DNA from: CAXXOK01 sp963675365
GTDB lineage: Bacteria; Bacillota; Clostridia; Christensenellales; Aristaeellaceae
DNA length: 64,000 nucleotides
Reading direction: 5' to 3'
NCBI GenBank assembly: GCA_963675365.2
Contig: CAXXVA010000001.1
Location: 62,001-126,000, forward strand
The first letter of the stretch is position 1. Every line of letters begins with the position of its first letter. The position numbers and the translations under genes are program-made. The notes beneath the pieces were generated by a model, which was not told the origin of the DNA, made no database searches, and worked only from the letters and a program-made list of their open reading frames with translations. Below are positions 1 to 7,824 of this stretch, one piece after another.

Positions 1-1
1 G

Positions 2-1585
2 ATTCTTCTGATCGGCGGCATGTATATGTATTTCAACAACCAGCTGCAATCGCAGCTGCGGGAGGAAGCGGACACGCTTGTCACCATGCTCAAAGGGCAG
101 GATGATCCCGCGGCCTTTTTAAAGGCCGGGATCTTCGTCAATCGCGTTACGCTGATCGCCAGCGACGGCGTCGTATGGTTTGACAACGAAGCCGATCCCG
201 CACAGATGGAAAACCACGCCGACCGGCCGGAGGTCATCGAAGCGCTGCAAAGCGGCACCGGAAGTTCCAGCCGGTCGTCGGCGACCATCGGCGAGACGAG
301 CGTATACTATGCCGTGAAGTTAAGCGACAGCTATGTGCTGCGCGTAGCTGGAACGCTGAAAAGCGTATGGGTCACGGTCAGCGGCATGATCATCTGGATC
401 GCGCTTGGATTTGTCATCTCCATGATCCTCGCCTATCAGCTTGCCAAGCCCATCACCGCGTCCCTGATCGGCCCGCTGAACAAGATCAATCTGGACGACC
501 CCTTGCAATCCGACGCCTACGAGGAGTTCTCCCCGATGCTCCGGCGCATGGACGCGCAGAACCGGCGCATTGCCGAGCAGATGCGGGAGCAGAAGCGCCA
601 CCAGACGGAGCTCACCACGATGCTGCGGGGTTTGCGCGAAGGCCTGATCGTACTGGGCGAAGGGCACCGCATCCTGGTCATCAACCCTGCCGCGCGGCAG
701 ATTTTAAACGCCGGGGACGGCGATCTGATGCACCGGCCGCTACTTGAGATCAACCGCAACGAAACGCTGATGCGTATTCTGTCCAATAACGGCGGCAGCG
801 GCGAAATGCGCATCGCCGGGCGCACCTACCACGTATCCTCAAGCCCCTCTGAGGGCGAGATCGGCATCGTGCTGCTCTTGCAGGATATCACCGAGGCTCA
901 GACCGCCGAGCAGAACCGAAAGCAGTTCACCGCCAACGTCAGCCACGAGCTGCGCACGCCGCTGACGACGATCTCCGGCTATGCGGAGCTTCTGGAAACG
1001 GGGCTTGCCAAGCCAGAGGATACCGCGACGCTCGGCAACAAAATCCATCTGGAAAGCCTCAGGCTTTTGTCGCTGGTGGAGGATATCCTCCGCCTGTCCA
1101 AGCTTGACGAAGGCATGACCAAGGATAAAAACCCCATCGAACTGTATATGCTGGCGCAGGCCTGCGCGAGCAAGCTGCGCGATTACGCGGAAAAATCGGA
1201 AATCAGCCTCCACGTGGACGGCAAGCAGACCATCGTGCTGGGCGACCGCACGCTGCTGGAGGAAATGATCATCAACCTGATCGACAACGCCATCAAGTAC
1301 AACAAGCGAAACGGCAGCGTGTTCGTTCTCGTCGGCGACAGGGACGGTCAGCCGTTCATCTCCGTTAAGGACACGGGGCTAGGCATCCCGCCGGAGCATC
1401 ACCACCGCGTGTTCGAGCGCTTCTACCGGGTGGATTCCAGCCGTTCCAAGGAGACGGGAGGCACCGGCCTTGGCCTGTCGATCGTCAAAAACGGAGCGCA
1501 GCTCCACGACGCTACGGTAAGCCTGGAAAGCAAGCCGGACGAGGGCACCGAGATCACCATCCGTTTCCCAAACGCCAAGGCGTAA
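2..1585 (+). CDS. PhoR-type sensor histidine kinase (5' end cut by window)
   Basis: Membrane sensor kinase that autophosphorylates on histidine and passes the phosphate to a response regulator, probably a PhoB/OmpR-type partner lying upstream outside the window. The frame is open from the first bases, where the end of a hydrophobic helix is visible (ILLIGG), so the true start is missing. In order: extracellular sensor domain of about 100 residues, second transmembrane helix (around residues 115-140 of the visible part), HAMP/linker helices, a PAS domain (LIVLGEGHRILVINPAA), the phosphoacceptor H-box (VSHELRTPL, His near visible residue 315), then the ATPase with the N-box (INLIDNAIKYNK) and glycine boxes (DTGLGIPP, GGTGLGLSIV). 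The order matches PhoR/WalK. The signal is unknown. A strong terminator follows. Confidence 0.93.
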   Translation: MLLIGGMYMYFNNQLQSQLREEADTLVTMLKGQDDPAAFLKAGIFVNRVTLIASDGVVWFDNEADPAQMENHADRPEVIEALQSGTGSSSRSSATIGETSVYYAVKLSDSYVLRVAGTLKSVWVTVSGMIIWIALGFVISMILAYQLAKPITASLIGPLNKINLDDPLQSDAYEEFSPMLRRMDAQNRRIAEQMREQKRHQTELTTMLRGLREGLIVLGEGHRILVINPAARQILNAGDGDLMHRPLLEINRNETLMRILSNNGGSGEMRIAGRTYHVSSSPSEGEIGIVLLLQDITEAQTAEQNRKQFTANVSHELRTPLTTISGYAELLETGLAKPEDTATLGNKIHLESLRLLSLVEDILRLSKLDEGMTKDKNPIELYMLAQACASKLRDYAEKSEISLHVDGKQTIVLGDRTLLEEMIINLIDNAIKYNKRNGSVFVLVGDRDGQPFISVKDTGLGIPPEHHHRVFERFYRVDSSRSKETGGTGLGLSIVKNGAQLHDATVSLESKPDEGTEITIRFPNAKA

Positions 1586-1594
1586 GGAATTTTA

Positions 1595-1625
1595 AAGGCC
1601 TCCCGGTATCCGGGGGGCTTTTTTT
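1595..1625 (+). terminator. Rho-independent terminator of the sensor kinase
   Basis: A GC-rich hairpin, GGCCTCCCGG then TAT then CCGGGGGGC, is followed by seven T. It begins about 10 bases after the kinase stop codon and separates that gene from the next. Confidence 0.85.
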
Positions 1626-1648
1626 ACTGGTACGAAGGTTATAATCTG

Positions 1649-1657
1649 TGCTATAAT
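1649..1657 (+). promoter_or_regulatory. Extended -10 promoter for the CNNM gene
   Basis: TGC directly before TATAAT makes an extended -10 element about 50 bases upstream of the TTG start. No good -35 box sits 17 bases upstream, as is usual for extended -10 promoters. A second TATAAT lies at 1640-1645. Confidence 0.5.
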
Positions 1658-1708
1658 AGCGTATCGTGACCAAGACACATGTCGTTAGTACCGAAGGAGG
1701 GCTAATCC

Positions 1709-3067
1709 TTGGACGACCCTATAGGCAGTCACCTACTGCTTCAGTTCGTTCTGATTCTGATCAACGCGTTTTTCGCAGCGACAGAGATCGCCGTTATATC
1801 CATCAACGAAAACAAAGTTCGAAAACAAGCCGAAGAAGGCGATAAAAAAGCCGTGATGATGCTTCGGCTGGCCGAATCCCCCAGTGATTTCCTGTCTACG
1901 ATACAGGTAGCGATCACCTTGGGCGGATTTTTAGCAAGCGCGTTCGCCGCAAGCAACATCGCAAGCCGCCTCACCAAAGCCTTGATGGCGGGCGGGTTCA
2001 CGCTGTTATCGGAACAGGCGCTCACCACGGCTTCCATGATCGTAGTAACGATCATCCTGAGCTATTTCACCCTGGTACTCGGCGAGCTGACGCCAAAGCG
2101 CATCGCCATGCAGAACCCCGAGAAGGTCGCCCGGCTCACCAGTCGTGTGATTATCATCGTGCAGGTGATCTTCAAACCCATCGTGTGGCTGCTCAGCGTT
2201 TCCACCAACGGGCTTTTAAGGCTTTTGCGCATCAATCCGCATCCCGACAGAGCCACCGTGACCGAGGAGGAGATCCGCCTGATGGTGGATATCGGCGGCG
2301 AACGCGGCACCATCCAGGAAGACGAACGCGAGATGATCGAAAACATCTTCGAGTTCAACAATATCACGGCCGAGTATGTGATGGTGCACCGCATGGACGT
2401 GGTCGCCATCCACGTGGAGGACAGCTTTGAGGAAATCCTCCAGACCATCCGCGAATCGGGCCTGAGCCGTTTCCCCGTCTATGACGAGGACATCGACGAT
2501 ATCACAGGCATTTTGAATACGCGCGATTTTCTGCTCAACGCGCAGGATGAGCATAAAAAAACCCTGCGGGAGCTCCTGCGCCCCGCCTATCTGGTGCCCG
2601 AGACCGTGCAGGCCGACGTGCTGTTCCGCGACATGCAGAAACAGAAGGTCCACATGGCCGTCGTCGTGGACGAGTACGGCGGCATGAGCGGCATCGTCAC
2701 CATGGAAGACCTGATTGAGGAAATCGTCGGCAATATCTACGACGAGTTCGACCCCGCGGAAGAGAACGAGATCGTGAAAGTCGGCGACAACCTCTGGCGC
2801 TGCGACGGCAGCGTGGAACTGGAAACCCTGGCCGAAGCCCTGGAAGTCGATCTGCCGCTGGACGAGGAATACGATACGCTTGGCGGCATGGTGTTCTCCT
2901 GCTTCAACACCATACCGGAAGACGGCGCCACCCCCGAGGTGGATATCAACGGGCTGCACATCAAGGCGGAAGTCATCAACGACCACCGGCTGGAAACCGC
3001 GCTGGTCTCCATCATCCCGCCCGCACCGCCTGCGGCCGACAAGGACAAGGAGAAAGAAAAGAACTGA
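1709..3067 (+). CDS. CNNM/CorC (HlyC) family membrane protein with CBS domains
   Basis: A 452-residue membrane protein of the CNNM/YfjD/YhdP family, linked to Mg2+ or Co2+ transport or efflux; the older name is hemolysin-like. The TTG start is chosen because AAGGAGG at 1694-1700 sits 8 bases before it and no better start exists. Order: N-terminal CNNM (DUF21) domain with about four hydrophobic segments (residues 1-195), a pair of CBS domains (about 200-330, with VVVDEYGGMSGIVTMEDLIEEIVG), then a CorC_HlyC C-terminal domain with an acidic linker. The last residues are lysine- and glutamate-rich. It is probably a single-gene unit. The substrate cannot be told from sequence. Confidence 0.92.
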   Translation: MDDPIGSHLLLQFVLILINAFFAATEIAVISINENKVRKQAEEGDKKAVMMLRLAESPSDFLSTIQVAITLGGFLASAFAASNIASRLTKALMAGGFTLLSEQALTTASMIVVTIILSYFTLVLGELTPKRIAMQNPEKVARLTSRVIIIVQVIFKPIVWLLSVSTNGLLRLLRINPHPDRATVTEEEIRLMVDIGGERGTIQEDEREMIENIFEFNNITAEYVMVHRMDVVAIHVEDSFEEILQTIRESGLSRFPVYDEDIDDITGILNTRDFLLNAQDEHKKTLRELLRPAYLVPETVQADVLFRDMQKQKVHMAVVVDEYGGMSGIVTMEDLIEEIVGNIYDEFDPAEENEIVKVGDNLWRCDGSVELETLAEALEVDLPLDEEYDTLGGMVFSCFNTIPEDGATPEVDINGLHIKAEVINDHRLETALVSIIPPAPPAADKDKEKEKN

Positions 3068-3085
3068 TCCGATCCGGATGTTTTT
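3067..3085 (+). terminator. Weak terminator-like hairpin after the CNNM gene
   Basis: ATCCG, a three-base loop, CGGAT and then GTTTTT overlap the stop codon. The stem has only five pairs, so this is tentative. Confidence 0.3.
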
Positions 3086-3106
3086 CTCTGATCTTCAAAA
3101 AAGGGC

Positions 3107-3135
3107 TTGCAATTTATAATACATTATAATACAAT
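3107..3135 (+). promoter_or_regulatory. Promoter of glmS
   Basis: TTGCAA, a 17-base spacer, TACAAT. Transcription would start near 3142, leaving a leader of only about 27 bases before the glmS ATG. That is too short to hold a glmS ribozyme. Confidence 0.65.
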
Positions 3136-3168
3136 ATGACCGAAATCAACTGTTCGGAGGGTAAATTT

Positions 3169-5004
3169 ATGTGCGGAATCGTCGGCTATATAGGCAATGA
3201 GGAAACTTGTCCCATCCTGATGGACGGCCTGGAGCGCTTAAGCTACCGCGGCTACGACAGCGCCGGGGTCGCGGTGCTCAATAAAGAGGGTAAGCTTCAC
3301 ATCTCCAAAACCCGGGGAAGGCTTGAAAACCTCGGAAACCTTTTGGAGCTCTATCCCCTGTACGGGCATATCGGCATCGGCCATACGCGCTGGGCAACGC
3401 ACGGCGAGCCCAACGACGTCAATGCGCATCCGCACTTCAATACGCTGAAGAATATCGCTATTGTACACAACGGCATTATCGAAAACCATGCGCAGCTTCG
3501 CAAGGAACTCATGGAGCAGGGCTGCGTGTTCGTATCGCAGACCGACACGGAGGTCGTGGCGCATCTGCTGTCCTCGCTGTACGAGGGCGACATGAAGCAG
3601 GCGCTGCTCAAGGCCATCAAGGTGTTAAAAGGCAGCTACGCGCTGGGCGTGGTGTGCGAGCAGGAACCCGACAAGCTGTTTTGCACCCGCAACGAAAGCC
3701 CGCTTGTCGTCGGCCACACCGATGGCAAAAGCTACATCGCCAGCGATATCCCCGCCATGCTCAGCCATACCCGCGACGTGATTTTTTTAAACGATAAAGA
3801 AGTCGCTGTTCTGAGCGCCGACGGGATCGAGGTCGTCAACGAATTCGGCGAACCGGTGATCCACGAGCTCTTTCACGTCACCTGGGACTTGAGCAACGCC
3901 GAAAAGAGCGGCTACCCACATTTCATGCTCAAGGAGATCCACGAACAGCCCACCGCGCTGCAGAAGACCTTCTCCCCGCGCAACAGCGCCGATCCGCACG
4001 ACCACAGCTGGCTGCCCGTGACTCCGGAAGAAGCCAAAAAGCTTCGCAAGATCACCATCGTCGCCTGCGGTACGGCCAGTCACGCCGGCATTTACGGCAA
4101 GTACGTTATCGAAAAACTCGCCCGCGTACCCGTGGAAGTGGACATCGCCAGCGAGTACCGGTACAGAAGCCCGATACTCGGCGACGACGAGATTTTCATC
4201 GCCATATCCCAAAGCGGCGAGACCGCCGATACCCTGGCCGCGCTGCGCGAGGCCAAGCGGCAGGGTGCGAAAACCCTGGTGATCTGCAACGTGGTCGGCT
4301 CCACCATCGCGCGCGAAGCCGGAGAAGAAAACACCTTGTTCACCTACGCCGGGCCGGAGATCGCCGTGGCCAGCACCAAGGCTTACATCACCCAGGTGGA
4401 AACCCTGTTATTAATCGGACTGGCGCTTGCGGACCTGCGCGGCACGCTGACGGAAGCGGAGATCAGCGCCCTGAAAACGGAATTCATCGCGCTGCCCAAA
4501 AAGGCCGAGCTAGCCGTAGAAACCGAAGAGCAGCTGGTGAAGATCGCCGCCGAGGAATGCGGCAAGGGTCACGTGTTCTTCGTAGGCCGCGGGATTGATT
4601 ACGCGCTATCGATGGAAGCAGCCCTGAAGCTCAAAGAGGTCAGCTACATCTTTTCCGAAGCCTATGCCTCGGGCGAGCTCAAGCACGGCCCGATCGCGCT
4701 TTTGGAAGACGGCAGGCTGGTGGTTACGATCATCACCCAACCGGAGCTTTTGGATAAATCGCTTTCCAACATTAAAGAGATCAAGGCGCGCGACGCGCAG
4801 GTGATGGCGATCTGCCGCGAGGACCTGAAGGACCAGGTCGCCCCGGAAGTGGACCGGCTCGTTACCATTCCGGCGGGCGGCGATATCATATCCCCGTTGC
4901 TTGCCATCATCCCCATGCAGCTGTTTGCCTACTGCATGGCGGTGGCGCGTGGCTGCGATGTGGATAAACCCCGCAACCTTGCCAAGAGCGTAACGGTGGA
5001 ATAG
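3169..5004 (+). CDS. glmS: Glutamine--fructose-6-phosphate aminotransferase (isomerizing)
   Basis: Makes glucosamine-6-phosphate from fructose-6-phosphate and glutamine, the entry step to UDP-GlcNAc for the cell wall. The frame is open further upstream, but the ATG at 3169 is right: CGGAGG lies 8 bases before it, and only this start puts the nucleophile Cys directly after Met (MCGIVGYIG). At 611 residues it has normal length. The N-terminal class II glutamine amidotransferase domain (about 1-230, with HTRWATHGEP) is followed by two SIS sugar-isomerase domains (ACGTASHAG, ISQSGETADTL, SEAYASGELKHGP) and the closing LAKSVTVE end. It is followed after 16 bases by the Rieske gene. A product-sensing ribozyme, common upstream of Bacilli glmS, is absent. 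Confidence 0.98.
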   Translation: MCGIVGYIGNEETCPILMDGLERLSYRGYDSAGVAVLNKEGKLHISKTRGRLENLGNLLELYPLYGHIGIGHTRWATHGEPNDVNAHPHFNTLKNIAIVHNGIIENHAQLRKELMEQGCVFVSQTDTEVVAHLLSSLYEGDMKQALLKAIKVLKGSYALGVVCEQEPDKLFCTRNESPLVVGHTDGKSYIASDIPAMLSHTRDVIFLNDKEVAVLSADGIEVVNEFGEPVIHELFHVTWDLSNAEKSGYPHFMLKEIHEQPTALQKTFSPRNSADPHDHSWLPVTPEEAKKLRKITIVACGTASHAGIYGKYVIEKLARVPVEVDIASEYRYRSPILGDDEIFIAISQSGETADTLAALREAKRQGAKTLVICNVVGSTIAREAGEENTLFTYAGPEIAVASTKAYITQVETLLLIGLALADLRGTLTEAEISALKTEFIALPKKAELAVETEEQLVKIAAEECGKGHVFFVGRGIDYALSMEAALKLKEVSYIFSEAYASGELKHGPIALLEDGRLVVTIITQPELLDKSLSNIKEIKARDAQVMAICREDLKDQVAPEVDRLVTIPAGGDIISPLLAIIPMQLFAYCMAVARGCDVDKPRNLAKSVTVE

Positions 5005-5020
5005 AAAAGGAAGGATGCAC

Positions 5021-5350
5021 ATGCGATATGTGAAAGCCGCGGCCGCGGACCAGGTCCCCGAGGGCGGAAAGCTGAAAGCGACGGTGGAAGATTTGACGCT
5101 GATGATCACCAACATCGGCGGCGAGTATTACGCCATCAACAACCGCTGCCCCCACATGGGCGGATCGCTGTACGACGGAATCCTGGACGGCGAAACCGTT
5201 ACCTGCCCCAGGCATAAATCCGTGTTCAACGTCAAGACCGGCGCGCTCGTCAAGGGCGGCAGCATCGCGTTCATCCACCTGAAAGTGGCGGACGCGAAGG
5301 CTTATCCGGTGAAAATCGAAGGCGGCGATATTCTCGTGGGGCTTGAATAA
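5021..5350 (+). CDS. Small Rieske [2Fe-2S] protein
   Basis: A soluble Rieske ferredoxin of 109 residues, probably an electron carrier. Cluster ligands are visible: Cys43 and His45 in CPHMGG, Cys62 and His65 in CPRHKSVF. There is no catalytic oxygenase domain and no membrane anchor. An ATG at 5015 directly abuts the AGGAAGG site, so the ATG at 5021, 6 bases after it, is preferred. It lies 16 bases after glmS and may be co-transcribed. The partner is unknown; the flavodiiron protein downstream is a possible one, but it has its own promoter. Confidence 0.9.
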   Translation: MRYVKAAAADQVPEGGKLKATVEDLTLMITNIGGEYYAINNRCPHMGGSLYDGILDGETVTCPRHKSVFNVKTGALVKGGSIAFIHLKVADAKAYPVKIEGGDILVGLE

Positions 5351-5389
5351 TCCTTAGACGCTTTCACTTCACAAGTCCATATCCTGCCA

Positions 5390-5418
5390 TTTACATCCCT
5401 TGCCGTTCCGTGTACAAT
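5390..5418 (+). promoter_or_regulatory. Promoter of the flavodiiron gene
   Basis: TTTACA, a 17-base spacer, TACAAT, ending about 30 bases before the start codon. It is a close match to the housekeeping consensus. Confidence 0.7.
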
Positions 5419-5448
5419 AGATAAATGAACACCAAGGGAGGTTGAACT

Positions 5449-6651
5449 ATGCATTGCATAAGGCGCATTACGGATGACCTTTATTATGTCGGCGCAAGCG
5501 ACCGCCGCATCAACATGTTTGAAAACCTGTATCCCGTCCCCAAGGGGATTTCCTATAATTCCTATTTGATCAAAGATGAAAAGACCGTTTTGTTCGATAC
5601 GGCCGACCACGCCGTATCCGAGCTGTTCTTTGAAAACCTCGGCGCGGCGCTGAAAGATCGAAAGCTTGATTATCTGGTCATCCATCACATGGAACCCGAC
5701 CACGCCGCGCTTTTGCAATCGCTCATCCGGCGTTACCCTGGGGTGCAAATTCTGGGCTCGGCCAAGACCAAAACGCTGATCGAACAGTTTTTCGGCGACA
5801 TCAAGGCGGAATTCGTTGCCGTAAACGAAGGCGATACGCTTTCCATCGGCAGCCGGGAGCTTACGTTCCATACCGCGCCGATGGTGCACTGGCCGGAAGT
5901 GATCATGACCTACGACCCCAAGGGCAAAACCCTGTTTTCCGCCGACGCATTCGGCACCTTCGGAGCGCTTGGCGGCAGCCTGTACGCCGACGAGCTGAAC
6001 TTCGAAAAAGAGTGGCTGCCCGAAGCCCGCCGCTACTACGCCAACATCGTCGGTAAATACGGCTCGCAGGTGCAGATGGCCCTGAAAAAGGTCGCCGCGC
6101 ACGAGATCGGGCGCATCTGCTCCCTCCACGGCCCCGTTTGGCGGGAAAATATCGATTGGTATCTGGACAAGTACCAGAAGTGGAGCACTTATACGCCCGA
6201 AGACCCGGACGACGTGCTGGTGGTGTACGGATCGCTGTACGGGCATACCAAGAACGCCGCCGAAGCGCTGGCCTCGTGGCTGTCTGAAAAAAAAGCGCGG
6301 GTCATCGTACGCGACGCGTCCAATGTGGATTTGAGCGAGCTGCTGTCGGAAACCTTCCGCTGCGGCAAGTTGGTCATCGCATGCCCCACCTACAACATGG
6401 GCATGTATCCCCCCATCTCCCACTATTTGCAGACGATGAAGGAACACAACATGCAAAACCGCCGCGTCGCGGTGATCGAAAGCGGAAGCTGGGCCATCGC
6501 ATCGGGCAAGCAGGTGCGGGAGCATCTGGAAAGCATGAAAAATATGACGGTCGCCGAGCCCATGGTCACTATCCTGTCCGCCATCCGGGAGGAACAGTGC
6601 AAGGACCTTGAGGCCTTGAGCGCCGATTTGCTTGCGGGCAATGCGCACTAA
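5449..6651 (+). CDS. FprA-type flavodiiron protein (A-type flavoprotein)
   Basis: A cytoplasmic enzyme of anaerobes that reduces O2 to water and/or NO to N2O, taking electrons from rubredoxin or F420-type donors. Length is 400 residues. The N-terminal metallo-beta-lactamase-like domain carries the diiron ligands: HMEPDH near residues 80-85, a His in APMVHWPE, an Asp in FSADAFG and a His in SLHGPVW. The C-terminal flavodoxin domain (from about 255) has the FMN loop YGSLYGHTKNAAEAL. AAGGGAGG at 5434-5441 lies 7 bases before ATG. O2 protection fits the other signs of an anaerobe. Which of O2 or NO is the main substrate cannot be read from sequence. Confidence 0.95.
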   Translation: MHCIRRITDDLYYVGASDRRINMFENLYPVPKGISYNSYLIKDEKTVLFDTADHAVSELFFENLGAALKDRKLDYLVIHHMEPDHAALLQSLIRRYPGVQILGSAKTKTLIEQFFGDIKAEFVAVNEGDTLSIGSRELTFHTAPMVHWPEVIMTYDPKGKTLFSADAFGTFGALGGSLYADELNFEKEWLPEARRYYANIVGKYGSQVQMALKKVAAHEIGRICSLHGPVWRENIDWYLDKYQKWSTYTPEDPDDVLVVYGSLYGHTKNAAEALASWLSEKKARVIVRDASNVDLSELLSETFRCGKLVIACPTYNMGMYPPISHYLQTMKEHNMQNRRVAVIESGSWAIASGKQVREHLESMKNMTVAEPMVTILSAIREEQCKDLEALSADLLAGNAH

Positions 6652-6699
6652 ACCGATTACGCGCGGCGTCGGACATTGAAAGGACTCGGGTAGTTTGCA

Positions 6700-7170
6700 A
6701 TGAGCATCCGCAGCGCTGCCAAGGCGATCATACTGCACGAAAATAAGGTGCTGCTCAACCAGAGCCGCCGTAAGGATTTCGGCGAGTATTTCGTTTTGCC
6801 GGGCGGCGGGCAGAACCAGTATGAAACCATGGAGGACGCGGTCGTCCGCGAGTGCCTGGAAGAAACCGGGTATACCGTACACCCCGAAGCGCTGGTCGCA
6901 GTTCACGAGGAAATTTACACCAATCAGGATTTCCGGAGAGATCACCCCGACCACGCCCACAAGATTTTCCACGTCTTCCGGTGTTCGCTCGCAAGCACGG
7001 AGAAATCCGTGCCGACGGAACAGGACGCCAACCAGACGGGCAGCGTGTGGATTGCCCTCGCCGACGTGCCCAAACTCCGCCTCTACCCCGCGCGCGTTCA
7101 TGAGCGGTTTGCGGAGATTGTCAAGACGAATCAGCCGCTGTATCTGGGAACGGCCGAGGTGACCTTCTAA
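6700..7170 (+). CDS. Nudix hydrolase
   Basis: A 156-residue protein that hydrolyses a nucleoside diphosphate linked to another group, using Mg2+. The Nudix box is complete around residues 36-58: a glycine, then E at the right spacing, then RECLEETGY. The first 30 residues form the expected strand (AAKAIILHENKVLLNQ). The substrate is unknown; the size fits MutT/ADP-ribose-pyrophosphatase-like members. The start has only a weak upstream AAAGGA about 15 bases away. A perfect 10-bp terminator follows. Confidence 0.9.
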   Translation: MSIRSAAKAIILHENKVLLNQSRRKDFGEYFVLPGGGQNQYETMEDAVVRECLEETGYTVHPEALVAVHEEIYTNQDFRRDHPDHAHKIFHVFRCSLASTEKSVPTEQDANQTGSVWIALADVPKLRLYPARVHERFAEIVKTNQPLYLGTAEVTF

Positions 7171-7190
7171 ATGACCATGTATCCATCAAG

Positions 7191-7220
7191 GGAGAATTGC
7201 CTGTGCAATTCTCCTTTTTT
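7191..7220 (+). terminator. Strong terminator after the Nudix gene
   Basis: A perfect 10-bp stem, GGAGAATTGC / GCAATTCTCC, with a CTGT loop and six T. The frame of the next gene is open through this hairpin, which helps show that its real start lies downstream at 7333. Confidence 0.92.
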
Positions 7221-7227
7221 CATCAGA

Positions 7228-7253
7228 TTCAACCTTTTGATCTCCCGTACGTC
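7228..7253 (+). promoter_or_regulatory. Candidate ECF-type promoter (possible autoregulation)
   Basis: TTCAACCTTTT at 7228-7238 and CGTCTAA from 7250 give an AAC motif, 16 bases, then CGTC. This resembles promoters read by Bacillus ECF factors of the SigW/SigM kind (AAAC ... CGTC/CGTA). It lies about 80 bases before the ECF sigma gene, where such factors commonly drive themselves. Confidence 0.42.
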
Positions 7254-7332
7254 TAATGATCAGGCGCCGAAAAAAAACCCGTATACTTGTACTGGCTCCG
7301 CAAACCCAAGCTACGTTCAGGGAGGAACAACA

Positions 7333-7824
7333 TTGGACGCGATCACCTTTCAGGCGGAAGCGCTGAAGCTGGAAAAACTTTTGTATCACATCAGCTGGTC
7401 CATGCTTGGCAATAACGAGGACTGCGCCGACGCGGTACAGGAAGCGCTGCTGAAAGCCTGGCAAAAGCGCGACACACTGCAGTCAAAGCGCGCGTTTCGC
7501 CCGTGGCTGACGCGCATACTGTACAACGTCTGCATCGATATCCTCAGAAACCGCAAGCACCTGGTACAGGAAGAGCTCAACGAGAACGATTTCCCCGTCC
7601 AGCCGCCAAAGGAGGCGGACGACGACCTGGTGTTTGCGCTGCAGGCCCTGTCCGCCGAACAGCGCACGGCGGCGGTGCTGCACTACCTGAAAGGCTACAA
7701 GCTCAAGGAGATTGCTTCCATGCTGGACGTCTCCCTCAACACCGTGAAATCACGCGTGATGTATGCGCGCGTCCACATGAAACAGGAATACCTGAACCAA
7801 AAACACGAAAGGAGCGGCTGTTGA
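7333..7824 (+). CDS. ECF-type RNA polymerase sigma factor (copy 1)
   Basis: Extracytoplasmic-function sigma factor of 163 residues, directing RNA polymerase to a stress or envelope regulon. Region 2 (WSMLGNNEDCADAVQEALLKAWQKR, WLTRILYNVCIDILR) and region 4 (LSAEQRTAAVLHYLKGYKLKEIASML then the HTH VSLNTVKSRVMYARVHMK) are clear. The TTG at 7333 is preferred over upstream ATGs: GGAGG at 7321-7325 is 7 bases before it, and the longer frame would run through a terminator. It is translationally coupled to the next gene (TGATG overlap). It is a paralogue of the factor at 13733, which has identical length. Confidence 0.93.
   Translation: MDAITFQAEALKLEKLLYHISWSMLGNNEDCADAVQEALLKAWQKRDTLQSKRAFRPWLTRILYNVCIDILRNRKHLVQEELNENDFPVQPPKEADDDLVFALQALSAEQRTAAVLHYLKGYKLKEIASMLDVSLNTVKSRVMYARVHMKQEYLNQKHERSGC

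Noticed and set aside
7171..7332. An N-terminal extension of the first ECF sigma factor.
   Set aside because: It would translate through a perfect terminator hairpin and the promoter region; the TTG at 7333 has GGAGG upstream.
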